From NCBI GenBank assembly GCA_017506865.1, contig JAFCMP010000090.1, forward strand, positions 124,001 through 188,000: DNA of 64,000 nucleotides. The letters are read 5' to 3'. The stretch's first letter is position 1; each line of letters starts with the position of its first letter. The notes below the pieces were generated by a model that saw only the letters and a list, made by a program, of their open reading frames with translations, searched no databases and was not told where the DNA came from. Both the position numbers and the translations under genes were made by a program. Below are positions 35,602-46,114 of this stretch, in pieces. The stretch is from Tribonema minus (lineage: Eukaryota > Sar > Xanthophyceae > Tribonematales > Tribonemataceae).

Positions 35602-36980
35602 ATTTTGGATGCCTTTTCTGTGATGTGGTGCGAGAAATTCCTGCCTGTTTGTTATAGTGTGTGCTTGTGGTTCGCCAACTTACACCAATTGACAACACTT
35701 CAACTGCTTCACTGTAACTGCATATTATTGTTGGAACGATTTGGTGACTGATATTGCAATTTGTCAGCGTTCTCGCTACATCTACTGATAAACCGGAATC
35801 ACTCCTTGTTGGTAGTTGGCCATCAACGCTGTTGTCAACCAAAAAACGTTTTTCTCAATGCTCATGGCAACATGATCTTCAATTTCTTGCTGACAAGGGT
35901 TGGCGCATCGTGCAGCCCGTGGCGACTTCGTTCGCTTCATACTCTGCTTGTCTGATGGAATGAGAATTTGGTGTCAATGCACCTAGGATGTATTTAATGC
36001 TGGGGTGTCAACGCTTGTCTTTTTGCAAAGTACGTCTTGTTTCACCACCTACACACCTCTTGTGGTTGTGCCACTTCATCACCACACCAGTTGCAGCTGC
36101 ATCAACTCAGGTCAGCGGCGCGATTGTGCAATGCTTTGACTGCGGCACAGAGCTCACCCACCTGACGTGTGACCACATCAACTCAGTTCAACAGTGCAAT
36201 CATGCACTTATCAAATGTTGTATAGGAGACATATTCAGCAGGTACTTCGAAGTACTTGAATTGCAACACAAAGCACACTCGGACAAGTTCTGGATTTCTA
36301 AATCAGCAGAATTTGCTACTATACAAGCTGACAATTGCTCGAGATGAGTCGGTATTTTTTTTAGCACAGACATTCCAGCACTGGAAACAGTTCAAAATAA
36401 TCTGTGAGAACAGCCTTAAAGGAGAAAGCCTATGTTGCCTGACTACATGGCTGTTTGGCCGGTAATATTCCAGCACCAACTCTCCAGCAACTATGCGACA
36501 CTGCTTTCATTCAAAGTTCAGTTCCTGCGCTGTACCTTGTGGTTGACAAGGCAACACATTCGGGATGTGTTGACATTATCAGGTGCGCGTTGCAGTTCAA
36601 GACAGGCTGCCTCTAAAAGAGAGAGGCTTTGATTATGGTGTAAATGTGACTCAACTTTTAAGCTGCGGTCACTAGGGGCAATGCACATTGATACTGTTTC
36701 AACATGGAATCTGCGAATGCACAATACTACTACCATGCTAAATGTCAACACATGCCATTGACTGCTTGTCAAATGGTCAGGGGTGGTTTAAATGGGGCAG
36801 GTAACACTTAATGTCTGCTTCAGCGCGTGGTCAACACTGTCGTGTCTACTGTGTACTATACACTGAAATATTTTCATAAGCCATTTGGGACCATGTAAAG
36901 ATTGTGCTAACCGCTCTATGAGTTTATTTTCATGAGCCATCTGTGACCATGTGATGATTGTGCCAACAGTCTTAGACCAT
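35602..36980. other. AT-richer gene-poor interval
   Basis: No splice-bounded exon or motif is visible. A tandem duplication of about 55-60 bp is present at 36865-36966 (TTTTCATAAGCCATTTGG and TTTTCATGAGCCATCTGT). A GTACTTCGAAGTACTTGAA palindrome lies at 36240-36260. Confidence 0.5.
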
Positions 36981-36982
36981 GG

Positions 36983-37440
36983 CGCACCCACTCAAATTCT
37001 GGGTGGACATTGGCGCAACGGCTGGCGCTTTTGGGGGTGCAGTGCAGATCCCACAATGTGCTTTCTAGTTGGAATACTCTGAAGTATTATTTGCTTTGTG
37101 TCTCATTTGTGCAGCGGCATCAAGGACTTCAATCTTTGTTCACGTCCAAGAAACTCTGAGGCGTGAACATGTGATGATACATGCATACATGAAAACGAAT
37201 CAAAAGGTCGTAGAGCTCTAGCATACATACTAGTAGCTGAGCGCTGACTGATGAGACTCATGAGCACGACAGTCAGTGCTGTTTCTTGTGATCGTGGAAA
37301 CGCTGCTTGCTTGCTATTGTGTGCACCGCGGTAATTGGGTGCTGCCACTGCTGGTGCCGTAATGATACGGGGGCCGCGAGCAGTGGTCTCATGCTTCAAC
37401 AAGCCACAACAACAAGCCACGCCCCTCATTTTGAGCACTG
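36983..37440 (+). repeat. Diverged fragment of the 47.7-64 kb array unit
   Basis: This aligns in the same orientation with 51050-51455 and, more loosely, with 57640-58020. Shared blocks include GGTGCAGTGCAGATCCC, CTTCAATCTTTGT, TGCTTGCTATTGTGTGCA and GCTGCCACTGCTGGTGC. The short dispersed repeat at 37191-37222 interrupts it. The dispersed element copy 2 begins immediately to its right. Confidence 0.75.
37191..37222 (-). repeat. Short dispersed repeat, partial copy
   Basis: CGAATCAAAAGGTCGTAGAGCTCTAG matches part of the repeats at 21625 and 60144. It is absent from the corresponding positions of the array units at 51 kb and 57.8 kb, so it looks inserted. Confidence 0.65.
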
Positions 37441-37449
37441 CAGCTGCTG

Positions 37450-38775
37450 CTGCTGCGATCGATCATCACGTGCGTACGTGCGCTGACGCCTGTGGCGCGC
37501 GTGCAAAGCAACTGGTCTTGCAGATGCTGAGGCCGCCAATCACCATGCTCATAGTCAAGCTACATGGCGGTCGTGCACAACGCAATCAAATTCAGGTGCA
37601 CGTGCACATGCAGCCAGCATGTGGCACATGTTCATCTTGGAAAGAGAATGGTATGGACATGTGTCCTCGTCGTTCTTTGCACATGAGCGGTCAACTTTGG
37701 CAGTTTGGCTGTGCCAACAAAGACAGTGGTTCTACCCATCAGAAAGGGGTTTGCAAGGGGCAGATGAACAAGCTTGCGCACACTAACCTGGTGAATGTAC
37801 AGGCAGCATACTGCAGACTCTCATGCATTCGGATCTGACGTAATGTATGAACATGGACACGGTGTACACTTTGGAGGTGCGTGCCGCAGGCGTTGAAGCA
37901 ATGATGAATTCTGGCTTGGAAGTATATAGACCAGGCTACCAGGCTTTACAGCGATGATGAATCCAGCTCAATTGACTCAGACTTTGTGCACCACAGGCAC
38001 CAAACAAGAAAGAGGGCAGGTTGATGCTAGGTGTTGTAAATGATGTCCATTTGCGGGCACACACCAAATCCGTGTTTAAGGAAAGGCTGCACGGCACACA
38101 ACGCACTCCAGTGCTGCATAAGCCAACTCCATGCTGTCCACGACAGTGCCTGTCTTGTTCAAACCGCCAGTGTTAACAACCACCATGTCCTTAAAGCAGG
38201 GCAAATGCCGCCGCTGCATGCATTGCGCTCGCTCGTGCCGTGTGCGCTAGGTGGCGGGCTGTTGCACCATTGAATGCTGATGTCGGACAATGCCGCCGTT
38301 TGATTGACCACTATGCGCATGGCGCTGGGTTGCCCGTATAAACCAGAGCACCTTCCTCCTGTTGTCCCCGTGCACCTGCAACTCACATGCGGACAAGACA
38401 GTTGTGCTCAAGTAAGGACATGACAGCGTTCACAGCACATACGACCACTCGAAATACTTTGAAGTAGGAACGATCATCAACGCGGAATGAACGTGGCATA
38501 TGCTGCTAAATGCAATGCACCGAGTGCAAGCACCGCATGGCCTCAGTCAATGACGCCATCATGCACGTAATGACAGCGCAGCTGAACAACAACATTGGTG
38601 GACTAAGTGGAACATTGCACGCGGACGGACAAGGGCTGGGATAACTGACACTCAATCGCATATTACGTAATCATGGCTGCATGATTTTCATTCATGCGCT
38701 CAAGCGGCGCTCATGTGCCACTTCACGTACAACAGCGCAGCAGCACGCAGCAAGTAGCATGGCGAAGATGACCAC
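37450..38775 (+). repeat. Dispersed decayed element, copy 2
   Basis: The plus strand aligns with the minus strand of 1-1385. The shared frame ending QMNKLAHTNLVNVQAAYCRL is open up to a TGA at 37837. The Cys-rich frame, starting near 38188 with SLKQGKCRRCM, is broken by an 11-bp deletion relative to copy 1. TTGAAGTA and other short words of this genome occur inside. The right border is not defined because copy 1 runs off the window; similarity is visible to at least CATCTTGACTGGCGA near 38790. No terminal repeats are visible. Confidence 0.7.
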
Positions 38776-38799
38776 CATCTTGACTGGCGAAGTCACGCA

Positions 38800-39500
38800 C
38801 TGCATCAGTAGCTGCCATGAATTGCATCTTACACTGACACTGCATGCACGCATGAACGGGCCGCTGACAATCTGCAACCGCGTGTGCCGCGAAAGCTGCT
38901 CGCTGACGCTGATACACATTGCGAGTGCAAGTCTACGGCTCACCCTCATGGCAGTGCTCCCGCGTGTGGTACAAGGGGTTCAAGTCGGCTGGCGTTACAG
39001 CTGCGCCTAAACGGTGGTGGTCGTTCATGTGGGGTCTGATGGCAGTGCAGTCCTTTTCGTTTTGGTTAGGTGCGCTCCGGGAGGACAGTGGCAGGACGGC
39101 AAGTTGAGCGCGCTGCCATCGGATCACGCCCTCGGAGCCGGCTCCAGCAGCTGTGCTCTGTCGTTTTGACAGTGCTTCTCATACAAGGGGCAGGGGGCAG
39201 CATTGTCTCCCGCCGTCTCCTCTACCGATCGCATTTCGTCTCGGGTGCCACACACAGTGGCGGATGCTATGGGGCACAGTGTTTGACAGAATGGTGACAG
39301 TTTCGGTGCTACATATGCAATGGAAAATAGTCTGAGGTGGTTTAATCCTGGCTATTGTGTGGTTATCAACAAATTTGGTGTCTTGATGTTTGTAGTGTTC
39401 TGTAGTGACGATGAATCACATCATAACCCGCTGTGATGTTAACGAAATGGCGTGAGGTACCGGTTCTGCATCGTGCCAAAAAAGTCGCATGAGCCCGCTG
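38800..39500. other. Interval without recognisable features
   Basis: No splice-bounded exon, motif or repeat was found. Frames crossing it are short. Part may still belong to the dispersed element, since its far end cannot be compared. Confidence 0.4.
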
Positions 39501-39505
39501 CGTTG

Positions 39506-40212
39506 CTACATCAATCCATGGAGCGACACAACCAAAGCCTTCCAATCAAGATCATCAGAGAGCCCTGGCATTGACAGCGTGTGGTCTGCTTCTGTGAAAC
39601 GCCGAAGTGTAGGGAGTAGTTCGCGGAATGCTAGCCTCGTAGCCTCGTACGTTGCGCTTGGGCGCTTCGAAGTTGAAGTCACAGTGCTCAGCACATGGCT
39701 GCGCAGGCCCACAAAGCTCTAAGAAACTTACTACACAGCGCGTGCCGCCTTCCATCCGCTGCTTGCCGTTTTGGTGCGCTTCAAGTACAGCATCACTATT
39801 GCGCGCTGCCGCCCCTTGCTGTTTGTTGTACACATATGTACAGGTTTCCATGTAATTTGCCCGGGCTACCTACGTAGTGCTCCCTGGCGCGTGCAGCGTA
39901 CACCTGCTTGCGCGCTCGCTCGGCCGCAACCGCTCCGCAGTCCCACGCTCAATGACGCACGCCACAGTTCATGTTCTTGCTGCCCAATCAAAGTTGATGG
40001 CAATGTATGGCTTCTACCTACGCTGCTGTGCCGCCGCCGCCTCCGCTGCCACTCTGCTCGGTGTCATATTGCGTGTACACTATAGACCAACCGCGGACCA
40101 CAAATGCGCTCACCTGAAGGCATATGCAGCGATTGACCGTCCTTCAAGGCGCAGGAGCTGTATCGATTGCCACTTACCTTTCCGATCCAAGATGACCAGC
40201 TGCAGCGCCGTC
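39506..40212 (-). CDS. Candidate exons of a small gene downstream of the acetyltransferase
   Basis: The clearest segment, 39664-39506, reads RPSATYEATRLAFRELLPTL, then RRFTEADHTLSMPGLSDDLD, and ends in a TAG. Its presumed acceptor is the unusual GACTTCAACTTCGAAG. A second short piece, about 40212-40178, reads TALQLVILDRK with a good GTAAGT donor. Intervening exons were not resolved. No family is recognised. It could be a separate gene or, less likely, alternative 3' exons of the acetyltransferase gene that stops at 40547. Confidence 0.35.
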
Positions 40213-40546
40213 TACTTCCGTAGGTTGCCACATTGCAGTTCAGTTCCACCAACATCTCACGGCTGCCTCTGTCACCGGCAACACTGTGACATGAGGTTAT
40301 AAGGCATGGCCGTGCGTACAGTTTTCAGTCACACAAGGACCCACCTCCGCGCCATGTATGCGCACCGCCCGCCGTTACCTTTACGTTAGTCTCCAAACAC
40401 TGTCAGGCCTAAGCTTCGCTGCACTCACCTGGACTCTCAGCGGCGTACTGCTCTGTGGTAAAATGTACATATATATGGTACATACGGTGTTCACCCCCCC
40501 TCCCCACAATGCCCCCTGCGGTATGCACTCACCTTGACCCGTGGCC

Positions 40547-43500
40547 TCAGAGGCCTGCTGCTCTGTCGCGGCCGTCGCCGTGCGCCGCGCGTTTCGCCGG
40601 CGGAGCGGAGAGCGCGTCGTTGGCCTCCGCTGCGGAGCGCTTGGCACGTTGGTTGCTGGCGCCGGCAGGGCGCGCATGGGCGCGGGCGGCTCGCGGCGCA
40701 GCGCCGGCGGCGGCGGCAGCAGCGGCGGCGGCGGCGGCGGCGGAGCGCTTGACGGGTTGTTTGCGGGCGCCGGCACGGCGCGCATGGGCGCGGGCAGAGC
40801 GCGGCACAGCGGCGGCAGCAGCGGCGGGGGCGGCGGCGGCAGCGGCGATGGCGGATGGCGGCACTGCAGCAGCGGCGGCGGCGGCAGCGGCGTTGGCAGA
40901 TGGCTGCGCAGCAGCAGCGGCGGCAGCGGCGTTGGCGGATGGCTGCGCAGCAGCAGCGGCGGCGACGGCGGCGGCGGAGGGCTGCGCAGCAGCAGCAGCG
41001 GCGGCGGACGGCTGCGCAGCAGAAGCGGCGGCGGCGGCGGCGACAGCGGCGACAAGCTGCCTGCAGGCGCTCTCGTCGCGGGCGATCTGATCCTTGATCT
41101 CAGGGACGCTGAGGCAGAAGGGGGTCTCGAATGGCGCAGTCCGGTGCCCCACCTCGCAGGTGCCGTTTAGCTTGCAGCTGCACTCGCCGCACAGCTGCAT
41201 GAGGGGACGGGCGGAGAAGGGGCGGGCGCTGCAGTATGAGAGATGGCAGATGTGGGTAGGTAATGTAGTGAAGCACACGACGGTATGTGGCAGTGAGCTA
41301 ACCTGTTAGGGACTGTAGAGCAAAACAGGCGCCCTGTGTGCACGTCAGGTGTGAGAGCCGCACTTCACACTTGAAGTTTTGCCTGCAGATAGTCGAGCAC
41401 TCTGGTGGTGTACTGGTGCCCGCGACATTTCACAGCTAGACACGTTTCACAGCAAATCACACATTGAATGCACTGCAATACACAATGCCATATACTATCA
41501 ACACCTTCTTCTATGCAGGCCTAGGCGGGCACGCAGCGCACTCACGTCGTGGGACATGGAAGTGGAGCACGCGCCGCAGTAGTGCCGCACCGTCACGATG
41601 GGCGTGTCGCACTTGCGGCAGACAGGATTGAGCGCCTGCTCGAGCGGCCGGTGCAGCGTGTAGATTACTTTCGCGCTGGTGTAGATAGCCGCGCCGAGCG
41701 TGTCCGTCTGCAGCTGCCCGCAGATCTGCGCGTCGCGGAAGGTGACGCGGTCGTCTATCGCCTCGTTGCAGCGCGGCCCGTCAGTGTCGAGAAGGTGAGC
41801 GCGGTCGAAGCTGCGGCCGGAGCGCGGCGTCACAGCGTTCAGCGCAGCAGCGGCCGCGTCCTCCGGCGGTACTAGCTCCAGTACCAGCAGGTCCTTCTTC
41901 TGCTGCTTCACAGCGGTGCAGAGGTCGCACAGCACGGCAGCGTCCACCGTCACGGGCAGCGTCAAGCACTGCTGCTGCGCCAGCAGCAGCTGCTTCAGCT
42001 CCCCGGGCCAGTAGTCGCCCTGAAAGAGGGGCGGCGACACCGGCAGCTCCGAGAGCTGGTAGGGGTGGACGATGCCTGCGAAGCTGGTGTCATAGAGGTT
42101 GCTGCCGGCGTTTACGATGCCCTCATTTATGAAGTCACGTACACAGCCGAGCTCCTCGCACCGCTGCGCGATGGAGTGGTACCACTGCCGCAGCCACGCG
42201 TGCTGCGTTCTGGGAGGGGGGGGGGGCTGGTGCTGAGGGCGGCACCAAAGGACGTAGCTGTCCCCCTTCGATGGCGGCGCACTCCACAGGTGCACCCACC
42301 GGAAACCGCGTAGGCGGACCCAGTCGATGTAGCCTACCAGCATCTCCCGGTACGCGGCCGAGCGCCTGCTGCACGGTTGCCAGTGGGCGATGCTGTCGAC
42401 ATACGCGATGTACGCGCGTCCACGGTTGCACAGCGGTGCATCCGCCCCGTACTCCTGCGTGTACACGATGAACAGCAGGACCCACAGGCCGTTGACCTCT
42501 TGGAAGAGGCAGAGCACCTTGCTGGTGTACTCAATGGCTTCTGGCAGCGGGTCCCTCGCCACGATGCCCCCCGGCAGCTCCCTTGCTGCTGCGCAAAACG
42601 TCGCCCGGATGGGCGGCGGCACGACCATCGCCAGCTGCTTGTTGGTAATCAGCCTGACGGCAATGCGAGAGGTGCCCGGTGGCTGGGTGGCCTTGACGCG
42701 CTGCTCGATGTAGTCGCCAACATCCGAGCGCGGCAGCTGCTCTGCGGAGTAGACTGCTGCTGCTTCTGCGGCGGCGGCGGCGGCGTTGGCAGCAGCAGCG
42801 GCAGAAGCGGCGCCGCCGCCGCCGCTGCCGCCGCCGCTGCCGCCGCCGACGCTGATGCCACCGTGGCCGCCGCCACCGCCGCTGCCGCTGCCGCCGCCGC
42901 CGCCGCTGCCGCTGCCGCCGCTGCTGCCTCCGCCGCCGCCGCCGTCGCCGCCGTCGCGGCCGCCATCGCCGCCGCCGCCGCTGCCGCCCATCCCGGCGCT
43001 GACAGGCAGCGGCCTAGCAGACAGCACATCCGCCCCTCTCCCGCCCCGTCCTTCCCCCCCGCCCCCCGCTTCCCCCCTCCCCCCCCGGGCCAGTGCTCCG
43101 GCATCTGCGACCCCCTCCTCCTCCATTGCGGACTCGCCGCGGCCTGCTGCTGCTGGCGCTGCCGCCGCCGCTGCTGCTGCTACTGCTGCTGGCGCTGCGC
43201 CCGCCGCCGCCGCCGCCGCTGCTGGCGCTGCGCCCGCGGCCGCCGCCTCCGCCGCTGGCGCGGGCAGCGGCGCGCAGTTGTGGCAGATGAAGACGGCGTG
43301 TTTGAGGTCGGTGCGGTCGTTGATGATCGCGCACGTCTTGTGCGCCCACCCTTTGCACTTGCCGCACTCAACCCACCAGTCCGCCGACGCCGTGCGGAAG
43401 GTGTGTTGGGACAGGTCGTGGGTGTACAGCCCGTTCTCGGTCAGCGCCGCGCGGCGCTGCTGCACGCGCGCGCTGGCGCCCACGACGAAGGGCTGCATCC

Positions 43501-44240
43501 ACGTCTCCTCCTGCACATGGGGCAGGCGCCCCCGCCTGCAGCGGTCGTAGCAGCCGCTGCAGAGGACGCGAGTGCCGCCCGGGCTGACCCAGTATGTCGC
43601 GCCCTGGTCGATGGTCTCGCGGCAGCCCGAGTGGGTGCACTGCAGCGGCTGCACCGCCAGCGTGCGGTGCGCGACGCCGCACATGACGCACGCCTCGCCG
43701 CAGGTGTCCGCAGCGCGCTGCTGCTGAGCATCTGCCATCTGTCGCTGCAGCTTGGCCATGAAGCTGCGCAGCGCTTTTGCCACCGTGGGCACTGCCTCCG
43801 CCGCAGCCCTGCACGCGGCAGTCACGGCGACGACCAGCGCAGCTGCGTTTGCGTGCTTGAGGGCGTTGAGGTCGTCCTTGATGCTCGACAGGTCGACGGT
43901 CGGCCAAGCTTCGCCCGGAGTAGGTCGCGGTATCGCCGTCGCAAGGGCACTCAGCAGCGGGTACCCCAGCCGCAGCAGGTCGTTGCGCTCCCGACTGAGC
44001 TGCTGCGCGTGCAGGCGATACTGCTCGGTGGACAGGGTGGCGAGCGGTGTGGCAAGCGCTGTCGCCCGGCGGCGACGCTCCTCAATCGTAAGGCGGGGCT
44101 GGCGGCAGGACTTCTTGGATTTGGCTGCGGTTGCGCTGCTGCTGCTGCCGCTGCTGCCACCGCCATTTGCGCGCGCTGCTGCACGGCGCTTCCGAGCGAC
44201 GGGCGCGCGAACCTCACCGCTGGCAGCTGTGCTGCTGCCG

Positions 44241-44273
<33 letters not shown>

Positions 44274-46114
44274 GCGGGCGGAACTGCTGCCGAGAGATTG
44301 ACGTGTCCACGCTCCCCATTGCTGTTACCACCGCCGCTGCCGCTGCTGCCGCCGCCGCCGCTGCTGTCATTGCCGCCGCTGCTGGAGGTGGCACTGCTTC
44401 TGTCGCGAGCGCCGGTGATGGCTTGTGCGGGCTGTGGTACTGCTGCTGGCGCTGGCGCTGCTGCTGTCGCCGCTGCTGCTGCTGCTGCCTTGTGCGTCGA
44501 CCTGCATGACGAACGTGCAATATTGAGTTACAATGGCGCTGGCAGTGCAGTCGCAATCGAATACGACAGCATCAGTACCAAAGCAGCAGCACACTCAGCG
44601 TAGAAGGGCGCATATGATTTCAACCTCTAATTGATACTATCAGCTCTAGCGAACACGTGGGTAATGTCACGAGGTACCATACTCCAGTGAGTTGTGATGA
44701 ATGCATGCCTCATGCGCAGTGTTCTTCAGCGATGCGTACATGCTGTCATGAGCAAGGCAAGTGCATACTCGAAGTAGATGGGCTGTCAGCCATGTGCCTC
44801 TTGTGCATTGTGCCGCTACATGGTTCCTGAAGTACAAGCATTCGCCATCAGTAAAGCACTGCTGACCCAAAGGTACCTCAATATGCAATCTCAGAATGAC
44901 ACCAACAAGTGAATGGAAAGCACACCAATACCAATGGCGTTTGTACTTCAAGTTGAAGTGAGTCTGCTCGAGCACGCGCAGCACCGCCTTTGCTCCCTGC
45001 TCGAATCCAGGCCTCAGATGCTCATCAAGCTGAGGTAGGAACATAATTTAGACTTTGCGAGGGCTTTGGACGCTGGTGTCCCTGAAAGAACCGCATCTTA
45101 ACTAGAGTACAGAAACAACATTGACAAGTCACACAAGTGCGCTGCTTTCAAACTTGATAAAACTCACGTTGAGGCAGGCTTGTGATTGCCGGTGTCCCCA
45201 TTCTGCACGGCCGGAACATCAACAACAGCGCAGGTATGTAAGCAGCCATTCATGGAGTGTGAACGTGAGACGCATGCGCTTGCAAGCCTGTAAATCAAGC
45301 AGTGCCGATGGAATGGTGAATGGCAAGCCATTCAAGTGCATGTGCGATGCACAGTTCTGCTTAAGTGCTGCAACAGGACTGCATGCACTCCTCTGGCACT
45401 ATCCAGAGCACACTAGCTGCAGAAGTAGAGGTTGTCCGTAGATCGTTCCGATGTGTCAACTCACTTGAATGCGAATGTGGCAATCGCAAGCACTGGTCAT
45501 GCGGCATTCAGGGCAGGAATTCAACTCTTCAAGCACTACATTTGCAGCTGGCATGGCTGGCGCGCTAGTACACCGCAGTCATCAAATAATTGCATCGAGC
45601 ACGAAGGTGCCACAGTAAACACGAAGCCAGCAATGATGTGTATGAAACCCTGTGAGAATTGCCGCGCGGCGCCCAATGTTGCGTGATGAATTGTTGGTTA
45701 TGAACACGGCAAGAGAGGAAGGGAGTTCGTGATGGTGTTCACTCGTGTATTCAAGTGTTTATATGGCTGCTGCAACGCAGTGCGCTTGCCTGGTCACCAC
45801 AGATATCTGCTACATCAACAGCGGTGCGGCAGTTGAGCATGCTACGTGGCCATGTTGCACTGGATCATCATTTGGCGACAGGTCTGCTGCCCCAGGCTGG
45901 CCAATGCATCTTCAAGCACCGCATGTTTTCCCTTAAAGCACAGCACACTTTTTCCACATGTAAGTCAGGTAGCCGCTGCAGCATGGTTGACTGGCTAACA
46001 AAAGTGAAGCTCACCGTTTGCAGGGCATCAAATATTTGCTTGACCCCGAAGCAGTCTCGGGAGTACCGGCACTTGATGCCAGCCTGGCAGCGCCTAAAGT
46101 GACCATTCAGCTTC
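40547..46114 (-). CDS. CBP/p300-type histone acetyltransferase (KAT3/HAC-like)
   Basis: Exons 46114-46015, 45029-44932, 44501-41546 and 41194-40547 (TGA) join in phase to about 1,266 residues; the 5' end is missing. Exon 1 has half a TAZ zinc finger (HFRRCQAGIKCRYSRDC). In the large exon, a Cys-rich RING/PHD region (43702-43274; CGKCKGWAHKTC) is followed by about 190 residues of Ala/Gly repeat and the KAT11 domain (about 42750-42000). Conserved landmarks are QEYGADAP, YIAYVDSIAHW, GYIDWVRLRGF, HLWSAPPSKGDSY and LRQWYHSI; the last Trp-Tyr and the HLW Trp correspond to catalytic residues of p300. A ZZ finger spans the last intron (VCRKC, HYCGAC, LCGEC). The tail is Ala-rich with basic SAPPAKRAA. 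Family role: acetylating histones with acetyl-CoA as transcription coactivator. No bromodomain or KIX was found and TAZ2 is not visible. A phase-compatible frame at 46590-46840 may be the preceding exon. Confidence 0.92.
42760..43020. repeat. GCC/GCN trinucleotide-repeat tract inside the acetyltransferase exon
   Basis: Near-continuous interrupted GCC/GCT triplets (GGC/AGC on the minus strand) encode the Gly/Ser/Ala run between the PHD and KAT11 parts. Similar shorter tracts occur at 43140-43260, 44215-44490 and 40690-41060. Because the unit is a triplet, all six frames stay open, which creates a 710-codon antisense frame (42377-44509) that I do not regard as a gene. Confidence 0.85.

Noticed and set aside
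42377..44509. Long open frame of 710 codons on the plus strand
   Set aside because: It is antisense to the acetyltransferase exon, mostly low-complexity Ala/Pro/Cys, and open only because the triplet repeats lack stop codons in all frames.
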